From Paraphaeosphaeria minitans (Eukaryota; Ascomycota; Dothideomycetes; Pleosporales; Didymosphaeriaceae), in contig WJXW01000008.1 of the NCBI GenBank assembly GCA_015832175.1, positions 62,001 to 126,000 of the forward strand: a stretch of DNA of 64,000 bases. Reading direction: 5' to 3'. This document shows, piece after piece, positions 13,115 to 24,568 of the stretch; position 1 is the first letter of the stretch; every line of letters starts with the position of its first letter. The notes under the pieces were generated by a model, which saw only the letters and a program-made list of their open reading frames with translations, ran no database searches and was not told the DNA's origin. The translations under genes and the position numbers were made by a program.

Positions 13115-15239
13115 CAGAGAACACCTAGTTACTAGCTAAAGATATATTAGGGCACTAATTATTATCCTTTTTATTATTAACAGTAACATTATCTCTATAG
13201 TGGTGGTAGGACTAACAAGTATTTAGGGTTTAGGGCTCTATAGAACTAGAGGCCCTAGTTACCTTAAACTAAAAAAAAGATCTAGTATTATTTTAGGTAG
13301 CCTAATTAACAGACCGCTAATAAGGTAAAAAAGAACTAGAATAAGAATACTAGGAATAAGTAGACTAAGAGGATAGCTAAGGCTAAAGAGGAGTATTCTC
13401 TCTAGTAGGAGAATCTAGGCGTATAGGTAACCTAGAACTAGGCAATCTATAATTAGAGCCAGAATAAGAACCCCCTTAAGCGGGAGGACTAAAACCCTAA
13501 AATAATAAAGCACTACTAGGAGGAGACTAAAGGGAACCTCTAGAAGACCTTTAGAAATAATCTTAAAGGGCTGCTAAGGAAAGAGGACTATAGTTTATAG
13601 TAATAGTGTATTAGGGTTCTATAGGCTTCCTAGGAATAAGAGTATTAAGGGCAGAAACAGCTTTAGAAGCGTAACTAGAAGGAGCCTAAGAGTAGGTTAT
13701 ACTAATAGGAAGGATATTAGTAGCTAAAATAATATTATTTATAGAAAAACTAGTGCTAGGGTTAGCTAGCTTACCTAAAAGGAAAGAGATATTAGCTTAG
13801 ATAATAGGGAATTAGAACTAGAACTTACAATAAAAGGAGTAAAAGGTATAGTTACTATTTATCTAGCACTTATTATACTTTCCCTAGTTTAGTAGCTTGC
13901 CTTCTAGATAAGAAACGCTATATTTACTACTAAAATAGAGCTTACTCCTCCTACTCTTATTCTAGTAGTAAGTGTAGTAATAGTTAATTAGAGAAAAAAG
14001 AGGAAAACAAAAGGAGGCAGTAGTATACTAAATGCCTATATTAATATTAGTATTATAGTATCTACGCTTTAATAGAGCCTCTTTAGTGCCTAAGCTAAAG
14101 AACTTAGTAATAGTCTCTACTTTATTATTACTAATATTAAAGTGCTAAATAGTAAGGTCTAAGTAGCTATTATTCTTATAGACGCTAGCAGTGTAAAGAA
14201 TAGGACCTAGGGTAACACCCTATATGCCTAGACTATAGATAAAGTAAGCTAGTTCACACAGAAGATTATAGTTTATACACTAATTAGCCCTCGCCCTAAT
14301 TAAGAAGGTTAGTAATAGGATATAAAAGGTTTTTAAGATAATATACGCTACTTAATAATATACTCCTTAGTAGACTTAGAATGGTAGACAAAGAGGTCCG
14401 CCTTTATATTACTAGTAGGGCCACGCTTATTTAGGTTATTACTACCCTTTCTACTACTAGTACTAGAAGCGGCTGTTCCACCTAGGGTATAGTTAACTAT
14501 AGCTATAACTGCAGCAGAGTTGTTAAATAGGTATTAGAAGGACTAAAAGAGAGGGAAGAGAGTAGGAGTAAAAGTTAGAAAAAAGATAGAGCAGAAGAAA
14601 TCCTAAGGTTATATACCCTAAGGATTAAGCGTAGGCTACCTAAGCGGCTTAGTAAAAGCGTTTATAAGAGGATATTACTATAATATTACTATCTAACATA
14701 CTAAGAGGTCTGTAAACAACTTTAATTATAGGGATATAAGTGGCAAATAGGCGATAGGTTAGTAGTTAGGATAATTAGGCACAGTTAGTTAGCTAGAGGC
14801 TAAGGTAATATTATAGGCCTAGAATTAGACTAACGCTGCATTGTTACCTAATATATAAAGAAGTTAACAAATAACTTTAATTATAGGGACATAAGCAGCA
14901 GGTGGGCGATAGGTTAGTAGGTAGGATAATTAGGTAAAGGTGGCTAGCTAAAGATTAAAGAAATTGTAGGTCTAAGAGATAACTACTAATAAGGTGTTAA
15001 AAGGGTAGTAAGGTAGTAGGCTTAAGGAACTAAGCCTAGAAGAGAGGGAAAAAAATATAGTGTAAAGGTTAGCCTACAATAGAGAATTAGAGAAATATAG
15101 GGCTAATTAGCTGTTGTTTAAGATAGCTAATTAGGGAACAGGAAAAAGAGAGCGCCACCTAAATAAGATAGGAAGGAACCTAATAGATAATTAGAGTAGT
15201 TGGATTTGTATAATAGATTTTAGATAGGAGAACTTAACT
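13115..15239. other. Unrecognised RIP-degraded sequence with an internal direct repeat
   Basis: No domain could be assigned on either strand. A purine-rich stretch 13200-14000 favours the plus strand as coding in the past, whereas 14050-14420 reads better on the minus strand. A direct repeat of about 68 bp is visible at 14712-14779 and 14866-14934 (shared core AACTTTAATTATAGGGA and GCGATAGGTTAGTAG). The spacing of about 155 bp suggests a tandem duplication or parts of an LTR-like unit. Confidence 0.5.
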
Positions 15240-16450
15240 TATTCTTTTATATTCCTCACTTAAGGCAAACGCACCTACAACACAATAGTACCTACGCATC
15301 TACTATAATAGTTAGAAGAATAACTAGGTTTTATTACTACCTATAGTATAGTTGGCCTATAATAATAAAGTATTAGTAGTATTAGGACATATACTATTCT
15401 ATATAAACTATAGAAGACACCTATATCTCTTTAATTAATAATTTCCTACGATAATTAAAGTAAAAGAAGCCATAGATATAGTAGAAAATATAAAGAAAAT
15501 ACACTAATAACTCTAAGAGAATCTTAAGAAAGCTTAGTAGTAATTAATTTTATACTAAAACTAAAAACAAAAAATGGCACCTTAGCTAAAGAAGGGGGAT
15601 AAAGTATATCTACTTATAAAGAACTTTTAAACTTAGAAGAAGAAACATAAGAAACTAAATTATATTAAGGTTAGACTATTTTATATTTCTAAGTAAATAT
15701 GTTAAGATCCGAAGGCTAGGCCTCCTGGGATCTTTATATGTATCTACATTCGTTGTTCGAGTGACGCGGCACAAAAGGTCACGTGACCTAATTAGTGTAA
15801 TTAGAGCGCCAAGATAACTAATTAGACTAAGCACTTAATATACTAAGCAACTGATTAGTGCTTAATTAGTTTAATTAGAGCGATTAGTCCACTAATCACT
15901 TAAAATATATAGGAACGCGAGGATAGGCTCTCTATACTTGTGTTTAATCTATTTATTAATCTATTGTTTAGATTCTAGTAGACTAAATTGTTAACTTATT
16001 ACACTTTGTAAGATACTATTATATTAATAAGACCTTCCACCTTCTGTAAGTACTCCTGCCCGAGAACCAACCTTAACCCTTTAGGACTAGCTACCCTATT
16101 GGATTTAACAAAATATCACTAGTAAACTATAAGTTAGAACTACTACTAGATATAAAAATACACCTAGTATTTCACGTATTACTACTAGAGCTAGTAGACC
16201 CTAATACACTAGTTGGAACTGCCTTCTACTATAGAACTAAGGAAGAAAATAAATTTAAAGTTAAAAGAATTCTAGAATATAATTAGTATAATAACGTATA
16301 CCTTATTAAATGGAAAGGTTACTTACACAGCGAAAACACTTAGAAACTAAAGAGTAATCTAGAAAACTGTTAGTAAAAGGTTAAGGAATTCTATTAGAAA
16401 TATAAACATACCTAGGAGGATTACGGTACTAACGCTATAGTATTTACTAT
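15240..16450 (+). mobile_element. Ty3/gypsy 3' pol end with chromodomain, split by a solo LTR
   Basis: The plus strand carries the integrase C-terminal region (about 15300-15699: a KKGDKVYLL-like motif, then KKLNYIKVRLFYI). After the inserted LTR at 15700-16110 the same frame resumes with YKLELL, an IHLVFHVLLLE-like motif and an acidic linker. It ends in a chromodomain-like segment at about 16255-16400 (YLIKWKGYLHSENTWK). That ending is diagnostic of chromoviruses, whose chromodomain directs integration to heterochromatin. All parts hold RIP stops. A second copy of the family lies inverted at 17845-19027. Confidence 0.8.
15700..16110. repeat. Solo LTR (411 bp) with 5-bp target duplication
   Basis: The unit starts TGTTAAGATCC and ends GGATTTAACA, giving the expected TG...CA ends and a nearly perfect short terminal inverted repeat. 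It is flanked by AAATA on both sides (15695-15699 and 16111-16115), a 5-bp target duplication as made by LTR-retrotransposon integrases. It interrupts the integrase-chromodomain frame of an older element, which continues on the far side. It retains more CA/TG and a CACGTGACC stretch, so it appears less RIP-mutated and younger than its host. A TATATAGGAACGCGA stretch near 15906 resembles a promoter and recurs at 17226. Confidence 0.85.
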
Positions 16451-17844
16451 ATTAAAAGTTAACTATATTGCTGTAGAGTAACTAACAGTTACTACTATAG
16501 TAGGATAATTAATGCTATCTACACTTATATCCTTACTATTTATAGCTATTTTTATAACTAGATATAACCTCTTCTTATAAGCACGCTCTTTAGCCTAAGC
16601 TAGTATCTTTTTATTTCGCAATAACTATACTATTAGGAGAGATAACACCTTCTTATTCTTTTTAATTTTTTTTTATACTCTTTGCGAGTCTTATCTAGTA
16701 ATAACTAGCTTATGTTTATATATAGGCGACTTAAGTAAATATATTTAGAATACTTTAAACCTAAACCTAGTATAACGTAGTAAACAGAACCTTTAAAACT
16801 ATAGCTAATTTAAGGGTTCTCTATAATAATATTAGCTTTTGAGATCTTATAATATAATTAATGTTTTTAAATAGTAAAATTACTAGGCATAATGCTAATA
16901 GACGTACTTATAGTAAGTGGGGTTAGTAGAATAGTTTACGTAATAAGGGCTAAGATCCAAGTATATAATTTAAAATAAATCTATAAAAAAAGAGGGATAA
17001 TATTAGGATCTAAAATCTATATAATAGCAAGAAGCTAGTTTTATACCTAGTAGGCGCGTAATAGGGATTAAGTGGGGATTTAATACCAACTACGCCTTAA
17101 ATAAAAAAGTTATGTAACTACTCTCTATAGAGCGCTTAATTACTCTGTATAAAGTATAATATACGTAACCGCTCTTTATAGAGCACTCTCTACAGAGCGC
17201 TCCCTATAGAGTAGCTATTACTTAGTATATAGGAACGCGAGAATAAGAAACTATAATAGGCTTAACACTTAATTAGCCAAATTGCTAAAGATAATACTTT
17301 TATAAATTTGTAAGGATTAGAAGTTAAGCTTCTGCTACTAAACGTATATATCTAGGGTTAGAAGATTAGATCTAAAGAACCTAATAGGCCTAAAGTTAAA
17401 GTATATAAACTAAGAATATCTACTAGGGCGTAGTCTATAATATACCTTTCTAGTTCCTGTTAGACGACGTCTAACCTAGTAGTAGTTAGTTAACTAGATT
17501 AACTATTATTATTAGTCTCTTATCGCTATTAGGCAGGAGGAGGGCTATTAGGTACTTAAATAAAGGGTATTAGTTTGCCTATTATAGGTAATAGTAGTAG
17601 AAAGAAAGCTAAGTAGAACGCAAAGTAGTAGAAGATAATAAAGAGAATAAAAGTAGCTAGCTAAATAAAGTGCTGTCTAGAGAAACTTAAGTAAAAAAGG
17701 TATAAGTAAGTAGAGGAGAGGCTATAATAATAATAACGGAGGTTCTATTAATAAGCTAGTAAGTAGCGCTAGTGTAACACTCTATTCTAAAAAAAGAAGT
17801 TACGCCTATTTCTACTTACTACAAATAATAATAAACATATTATA
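16451..17844. other. RIP-degraded, LTR-like and unassigned repeat sequence
   Basis: After the chromodomain there is no readable protein. The stretch 16980-17310 is LTR-like: it has a TAATATTAGGATCT start similar to other fungal Ty3 LTRs, repeated AGAGCGCT-type blocks around 17130-17210, and the same TATATAGGAACGCGAG element seen in the solo LTR. Its ending (17254-17309) recurs at 19028-19082. The stretch 17310-17840 is purine-rich on the plus strand and could be a degenerate gag region, but no motif is secure. Confidence 0.45.
17254..17309 (+). repeat. 55-bp repeat, copy 1 of 2
   Basis: The block beginning AATAGGCTTAACACTTAA and ending ACTTTTATAAATTT matches 19028-19082 with about six differences, most of them C/T or G/A changes typical of RIP. 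Confidence 0.8.
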
Positions 17845-19027
17845 ATATTAAATTAATTACCACTAAGCCTTCTTAAGATCTTCTTAGAGCTATAAATAAT
17901 TTTTTTATATTTTCTATTATATTAATAGTTGCTTTTACTATAATTAAATTATAATAGGAAATTATTAAGTAAAAAATATAAGTGTCTTTTATAGTTTATA
18001 TAGAATAGTCTATGTCCTAATACTACTAATACTTTATTATTATAGGCCAACTATATTATAGGTAGTAATAAAATCTAGTTATTCTTCTAACTATTACAGT
18101 AGATGCGTAGGTAAGGTTCTATAGTCTAGTTTATACGTTCTATCTATTCGTTTATTTATCGATAATAAGCTATTAAGAGTTTTTATTTTATTCTAATAAG
18201 AGCTATAAGTGTTATCTAATAATTTAATATAAAGAGCTTATTTCTATTACTAATAGTTATTTTTAAAATTCTATAATATCGAATTAGTTAGTCTATAGGA
18301 TAAGAAAAGTAAGTTCCTTTGCTATTATCCTCTTAAGGTATAAAATAAGCTTAGTGTACTTAGTTCCTTAATAGACTATTTCTCGTATACTATTATAATT
18401 ACTTCCTATTATTAGGTCCTTAGTGTTTAAAAGTCCTATAATAAAATCTATAGTAATGTTTTTCTATAGTACTATTAGCATTTAAATTACTTACATCTTA
18501 CTATATCTAAGGTGTATACTATATTTATTATTCTAGCATTCTATATACTTATAGATATAGGTTATTATAGCTTTCTTAATTCTCTTAAAAGTGAAATTCC
18601 TCTAGATAAGTTCTATTGTCTTTGCAATACCTAAGTGTCTATACACAGAATTATTGTAGTATTATTAGAGAATTTTAGTCTATAGGTGTTCTAGAACTTC
18701 TTAGTTAATTACTAAAAGTTCATTTAGTTTTACTATTAGTTCTAGAGATCTATTTTTAGCTTTATAAAGGACTATAGAGAAGATTTTTACTTTCTCTTCT
18801 ACTAGATTACTTTAGTAGCTAAGAGCGTCTATTCTGCTATTCTTGTTCCTAGCTATATAGATAATTCTAAACTTATACTACCTATTAGTCTGTGACTATT
18901 TTTATTATTATGGCGTAAGTTTCTTTGTTATTGTGAACCTTAGAAGGTTCTTATAATCTATATAGATTTTTAGCGTTAAGTAACCAAGTACGTAAACCCT
19001 CTAGTGCTTTAAGGCTTTAATAATTGT
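17845..19027 (-). mobile_element. Ty3/gypsy pol fragment (RNase H and integrase), inverted
   Basis: On the minus strand, reading through stops gives an RNase H end at about 19020-18780 (ALKH-RVYVLGYLTLKIYID, then YKFRIIYIARNKNSRIDALS). It is followed by integrase at about 18700-18030, with an HIGIAKTIEL-type zinc-binding/HHCC end, an ITIDFIIGL motif carrying the first catalytic Asp, and an FYYYLYNIVG-type end. The tail 18111-17845 is homologous over about 265 bp to 15291-15555 on the other strand, so this is a second copy of the same family in opposite orientation. The reverse transcriptase part is missing: the copy is cut off at 19027 by the 55-bp repeat. Confidence 0.78.
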
Positions 19028-19082
19028 AATAGGCTTAATACTTAATAAGCCGAATTACTAAAGATTATACTTTTATAAATTT
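19028..19082 (+). repeat. 55-bp repeat, copy 2 of 2, at the edge of the AT block
   Basis: Matches 17254-17309 in the same orientation. Bases to its right (from about 19083, GTCAGATTCGAAAACGG) at once have normal composition, so this copy forms the border between RIP-mutated repeats and ordinary sequence. Confidence 0.8.
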
Positions 19083-19355
19083 AGTCAGATTCGAAAACGG
19101 ACCAGGCCCAAAGAACGGCACAGAACACTAACCTATTAATCCGCCACACTTTGGGTAGCAACGCTGCAATGACAATTACGCATTAATACCCCATAGCGCT
19201 AAGCTCAATAAGATTAACGTACTGACGTGGATCGCCATATTGCGTTTATTGTGCTCGATTGACTCAAGTGCAACGCCGTCAGCTGTATACTTGTTCTGAC
19301 CTGAACTTGTTATATCAATTCATCGTGTGGCAGTGCCATTGCTATGAGGGTGCCT

Positions 19356-20806
19356 TTATGTAGGGGGCCGTCCATCTACGAGCTCTATATCTGAATCTGA
19401 TCGTTGGCTGCGGTGAACATCCACATCGACAGACTTAGAAATCACGCCGAAGGGAAGGCTCCCAGGTCTCAGATCTCTTCCGGAACCTTGACGCAGATAC
19501 GATCCTTTCCCTAATCCGTCGCTACCATAGTTGTTCCGGCTTGTTTCGGTGTTCACGCCGCGGACTCTGTTGAAAGCCTTGTGGAAGATACCACGTATTG
19601 CCGGCATGCAGGCAACGACCGTAAAAAGATTGGACTCCGTTGCGCACCAATAAAGGCCAGAGGTATTGTCGTCTAGAGGCAATCAGCGATCAAATACTGA
19701 CATTTGCTGCAGTGAAAACGTACAAGTTGGGTTTTGAGTGTTGCCAAACTGCACAAACGAGTAAAGGCGTAGGCAGCTGACAATCGTGATGATGAAGCCT
19801 ACACAAAACATGGACATGATTTGTAACTTCTTCTTCCTGGACATCTGAAGCCCTGCCAGCATAGGAAGAGGCAGGGTCAAGATGGCGAGGTCGAGGAAGA
19901 TCTCAATGCCACCGCGAATAAATCCAAATAGCTGAACGTCGATGCACTGCCCAGACGTCTCCCCTTGCCACCCATTCCAAAAGAAATTGATGGGAGTGCA
20001 CTGAAAAATCATCGAGAACGTATTTGCGAGTCCGAAACAAACCACAAGGGACAGTAAGATCCAGACTAAACGGCGAGACTTCGGGGCGACCATGATGCGC
20101 AGATAAAATGCAAGGATCGAGAGCTGGCACAGGGCTTCGGCGATCATGTACATGAAGTATGCAACGTACAGCCACTTCAAGCTGAGGGTAATGTTGTCAG
20201 GCTTCATACCCCACATGTCGGTTCCGAAGCCCAAGTGAGCTGCTACGATGACTGGTACATTCATCCCGAGAGATATAAGCTATAGTACGCAATCCGTCAG
20301 CATGGGTTGTTGCAGAAAAGCCGGAGAAACGTTTCCTACCCCTGACAGGCCAATCAACAAATCGTCCCATCCGAGTTGCGTTATCGAGGAGATGGCTCGA
20401 TCAGCCAGCCGCATGAATACCATGGCCAAGGCAAGAAATCCAAGCGATGCGACGACCCCCTTCAGTGTCGCACTCTGATCTCGAATCGCAACGCCGCACG
20501 TTGAGTATGTCGCATTGGTGGCTTGTAGCGTTTCGACCACAGTACAATTTGCAGCATTGCACGCCTCAGTAGCTTGCATGAAGTTCTCATCGGCACACAG
20601 GCAAGTGTAGTCGGTAGGTGAGCATGATGTCGTGGTCAAGGTGGCTCGAACACACCGCACCTGTAATCCGGGGTTAGTTCGTACTTTGTTTGAGAGGCGA
20701 GGCGAAAACGAACGGAGCATGCGGGCAATCGGCTTAGAAGATCGCCCTGGGAGATGGCGCTGCTCACAAAGAGAGCAGATAACAGCAAGAAGTTGCGCAC
20801 CCACAT
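19356..20806 (-). CDS. CFEM-domain seven-transmembrane receptor, PTH11-like
   Basis: Probable plasma-membrane receptor of the fungal PTH11 class, in which an extracellular cysteine-rich CFEM domain precedes a rhodopsin-like 7-TM domain; some members sense host surfaces in plant pathogens. My model has four exons: 20806-20714, 20660-20340, 20279-19724 and 19672-19356 (428 aa), with introns of 53, 60 and 51 bp. Exon 1 gives a signal peptide (MWVRNFLLLSALFVSSAIS) that is in another frame from exon 2; splicing rebuilds the CFEM domain with exactly eight cysteines (30, 34, 44, 51, 53, 65, 70, 86). Seven hydrophobic segments follow (about residues 98-330), the first ending before a conserved WDDLLIG. 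The cytoplasmic tail is serine/arginine-rich. The gene ends only 273 bp from the RIP block. Ligand unknown; family call firm, exact tail less so. Confidence 0.85.
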
Positions 20807-20873
20807 GGTGCTAATGGCCAGCAGGAACAGAGTATTCAGCCTCGGACCACCCTGACGCGTGAGTAGCAGGTTC

Positions 20874-20879
20874 TATATA
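20874..20879 (-). promoter_or_regulatory. TATA-like box of the CFEM receptor gene
   Basis: TATATA lies 68-73 bases upstream of the chosen start at 20806 on the minus strand, in the context CATTATATAGAACC. The position fits a short 5' leader. It is supported by position and sequence only. Confidence 0.35.
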
Positions 20880-20880
20880 A

Positions 20881-21975
20881 TGAAAAATTCGGCAGCTCCC
20901 CTGCCTGAGCGGGAAGATAAAACAACTCGAGAGGTAAAGGATCTACAGCTTGTCATGCCTTCTGCTTGAACTCCTTGCCATTCCTTTCCGTTGCCCGATA
21001 TGTCGTCGCTTGGGGAAACGGCATCCAATGCAACCTTACAGGGGAATGGCCAGTGATCCAGGGAATAATTTGTATATATGCGTGCCCAACCCAGCTTGGG
21101 ATGGACGTTGCTCCACTTTCCACTACCCACTCCGGCTTCGCACGTTCCGTCCCGTGGCTGATCTAACCCCAAGCTGTCTTCCTCGTGAAGTGCAGTTTAC
21201 CCAGCATTGAAGGAAGCGTTGGTCTCTACCCATCTGGGCATTTGAATGCCGTTCCGAATCATGTCAAAAGCTCGTTTCAAGAACCTCCTGTCTCGTACTG
21301 TACCCCTACGAAGTCCTCTACTCCGGAAAAAGCTAGAGGAAGGCCGTTGAGACTACCCACTACTGTACCTCAATAAGCGAAATTAAGCCTGCATTATGCC
21401 GGAGAAGCGCGGATACACGCAAGCTTGAAACGGCCATGTATTTCGGGACAAGTATCTAATCGCCCCCAGCAAAGAAGTTGGACTGATCGTACAGGATGAT
21501 TCATGATGCTCCATCATCGACAGCGAAAGAACTTTTCGTTCAAGGGCTGAGTTTTGTAAGTAACAAGACCAGATGAACACGCCACTGCTGCAAAATGTAC
21601 GATAGCCTAGGTGGCTTGATCGTGACGTCGTGCCGCTCCCGATTAGGCCCGCTCTCCCGATTCCCCACAGCGGCACGCCAGCCTTGCTATCTATAAGGGC
21701 CAGGTCAGGGGCCAGTGGCCTATGGGATATTGGCCCCGGAGCTACTGCAGTGCGGCATTGTTAGTGAATGCGCTAATTCGTTGGATTTGCCTCATTTCGC
21801 CATCCGAGCTGTCTAGGCGAGTGACAAGCGCAACGTGAAGTGCGCAGGCCGCGGTAATTCCAGCCTCGACCCGCTCTGTCCAGAACTGACTTGGTCTTCT
21901 GCAGACTGATGCCTCTTCTGTATTTTGTCCCCTAAAACTCCAGCGGCACTTTCTTGGTTTGCAACAGTCGTCAAG
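20881..21975. other. Intergenic region, divergent upstream sequence of the receptor and P450 genes
   Basis: No gene is evident. Short frames here (for example around 20950-21210 and 21383-21676) lack family resemblance, introns or coding-like composition. The stretch must hold the promoters of both divergently transcribed neighbours. Composition is balanced, with no sign of RIP. Confidence 0.6.
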
Positions 21976-23744
21976 ATGGGCCTATTCTCGGCGATGACTT
22001 TCCTTGTCCCTTTTAGCATTGTCGTTGCGTATGTACTGCATCGCATTGTCAGACGCCAGAAGGATGAGCTTCCCCTCCCACCAGGACCCAAAGGACTCCC
22101 ACTTGTGGGTAATGTCAATGACCTACCTACGGCTGGCATGTTGGAGTGCCACCACTGGTTAAAACATAGGGAGCTCTATGGCCCAATAAGTTCAGTAACA
22201 GTACTCGGTCAGACATTTGTGATCATCAACGATGCGCAAATAGCGCTTGAGTTGCTGCGGGACCGCTCAGCTATGCACTCTGCGAGGCCACACATGATTT
22301 TTAGCAGCGACATGTATGCGCGTCCTGTCCGATGAAAAATAAATGTGGCATATAAACTGACCTAGAGCGTGCTTAGGATTGGCTGGAAGAACACACTCGC
22401 ATTCAGTGGATATACCGACACATTTAAACTGCACCGAAAGAACATTGCAAAGGTCGCAGGAAGCAGTGTCTCCCTCTCTACTTTTGATCGTGTGCAGGAG
22501 GAAGAAGCGGTGCATTTCTTGCTTAATGTTCTCTCCTCACCAGAAGACCTATTCGCCCATATTGAAAAGGAAGCTGGAACAGTCATCTTGAAAATCACAT
22601 ACGGCTACACAGCTGAAGCTCATGGGAAGGATCCATTGGTGGATATGGCTGTGAGAACTATGCATGAATTTGCTGATTCGACTGTGCCAGGCAAATGGCC
22701 AGTGGATGTGATGCCCTTTTGTAAGTATACATCACCGCTACGAGCAACATACGGCGGTGCAATGTTCGCTGACAACTTTCGGCAACCACAGTACGATATG
22801 CACCGGAATGGCTGCCCGGTGCGGGCTTCAAACGCACGGCACGCGAAATGGCGGCCCGGCTACACCAGACCACCGAGCAACCATACCAATTCGTCAAGGA
22901 GCAAATGCGCCAAAATAAGGCCAAGACATCTTTCCTCTCGCAGGCTATCGAGAACATCAAGAGCGATTCAGACACAGACATGGAAAGCGTTCACAAATGG
23001 TCTGCTTCGTCCATGTTTCTCGGAGGCGCCGATACCACCGTTTCCTCGCTCATGACCTTTTTCCTGGCCATCACACTCTTCCCAGACGTGCAGAAGAAGG
23101 CACAAGAGGAGTTGGATCGCGTTATTGGCAACAGACTGCCGGTCAGCGCGGATCGACAGAGCTTGCCCTACATCGAAGCGCTTGTCAGTGAAACCCACCG
23201 ATGGCACCCTGTCGCCCCGATGGCGTTGCCACATGCTAGCACAAAGGAAGATGTCATAAATGGTTATAGAATACCCAAGGGTAGTCTACTTCTTCCGAAT
23301 AATTGGTCGGTACTCAACCATGACGATATGCGCTAGCTGTTAACATTGTCTAGGTGGTTTACCCATGATCCATCCGTTTACGAATCCCCCATGGATTTCA
23401 ATCCCGATCGCTTCCTAAAGGCAGAGCCAGAACCTGATCCGCGTACCTGGATCTTTGGCTACGGGAGGCGCGTGTGCCCAGGACGATACGTTGCGGAGAA
23501 CGCCTTGTTTCTTACCATCGCGCAATCGCTTACCGTTTTCAAGTTCCAGAAACTGGTCGATGAAAATGGAAATGACATAGAGCCAGAGATCAAATTTGAG
23601 CCGGGGGTCGTGTCACACCCTGTGCCGTATCGCATTTCCATAAAACCAAGATCGGAAAAGCATGAGATGCTGATCAGAGACGGCGAGAAGCAGTACCCTT
23701 GGCAGGAGAGTGACGCGAAGGCGTTGGAGTCGGTGAGATGGTAG
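21976..23744 (+). CDS. Cytochrome P450 monooxygenase
   Basis: Heme-thiolate monooxygenase anchored in the ER by an N-terminal hydrophobic segment (residues 3-22) followed by the proline-rich hinge LPLPPGPKGLPLVGN. My model has four exons: 21976-22313, 22368-22720, 22792-23305 and 23354-23744 (531 aa). The last intron (48 bp) has a weaker GTCGGT donor, but its removal restores the family spacing PNNWWFTHDP. Visible signatures are the I-helix oxygen-binding motif GGADTT, the K-helix ExxR (ETHR), the PERF-like FNPDRF, and the heme loop FGYGRRVCPGR with Cys443 as iron ligand. It resembles the fungal O-methylsterigmatocystin oxidoreductase-like group of P450s, but no polyketide synthase or other backbone gene is nearby, so the substrate is unknown. 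The frame is open somewhat upstream of the ATG but has no earlier ATG. Confidence 0.9.
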
Positions 23745-24568
23745 ATGCGCCTGGCGTCACTATCTTTGTTACTTTACTTCCGAAAGGCAAGCGGTCATAT
23801 TGGTAGCATTGGTAGCGGCCTGTGGACAATTCGCTGCAGTGAACAACTGATTGTGCTTTGTTGAAACACAATTTATAGTGCACGTGGCCGCCCCATGTCG
23901 GCATTGTACTGACGCAGCGTGAGGCAAGCATAAAAACGCAGCGGATCATAATTCATTCCTCCCTTGACCTCGATTCGGTCACTGGAAGCAACGCGAGGGT
24001 ACTTTCTCTTTGATGACTTCCAGGCATATGACTCGCGGTCTAAACCTATACTTACTGGATTCTATGACCGCCTTCGTGAGGCACAATTGGTACATCTGCA
24101 CGTTTCCAAAAGAAGTCCCTAGCTGCTATATCCTTAGTCGTTAGATGCTTCTAGCTAAATACAGAATGACAAAACACTGCGTTCCCTATACCAACTTCGA
24201 ATTAAGCTGAGGTATGGTGGCAGCTAGCATGTTCGGGGGCTAACTTTATGTGGCTGTAGACGTTGACGGCTCGAGGGGTTGATCTTGTGAATATCAATGG
24301 TTATTGCAAAGCCGAGTGTTGATAATAGATTGGATAAACCAGGCGACGACCATAGATAGATCGTCGACGTGCTAGACAAAATCAGGCGGCACCGTTGTGT
24401 AGAGATTTCCACACGCAGGAGAAGCATAAGAGGCACCACGAGCCTGACGACCCGAAAGCGAAGCCAAAAGAGAAGGTGTAGTTTGCGTCTCGTGAGACTC
24501 ATGATCCTTATGTGTACACAGCGGGAACTTGTCCTTACCATCTATTTCCGTATGACGCTAGGCGAATC

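Larger units (their letters stand above)
1..19082. other. AT-rich, RIP-mutated repeat block with no intact gene
   Basis: No open frame of useful length exists in this 19-kb stretch on either strand, in contrast to everything to its right. The dinucleotide CA (and its complement TG) is strongly depleted and TA is greatly enriched, so TAG and TAA stops appear everywhere, while CG sites are kept. That context is the mark of repeat-induced point mutation (C to T at CpA) and not of general CpG decay. When stops are ignored, long homologous frames to retrotransposon and helicase families can be read, so the block is an array of dead repeats. RIP looks heaviest in 1-9800 and somewhat lighter around 10500-13100 and 15700-16110. 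The right edge is abrupt at about 19083. No telomere repeat array is present in the window. Confidence 0.93.
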
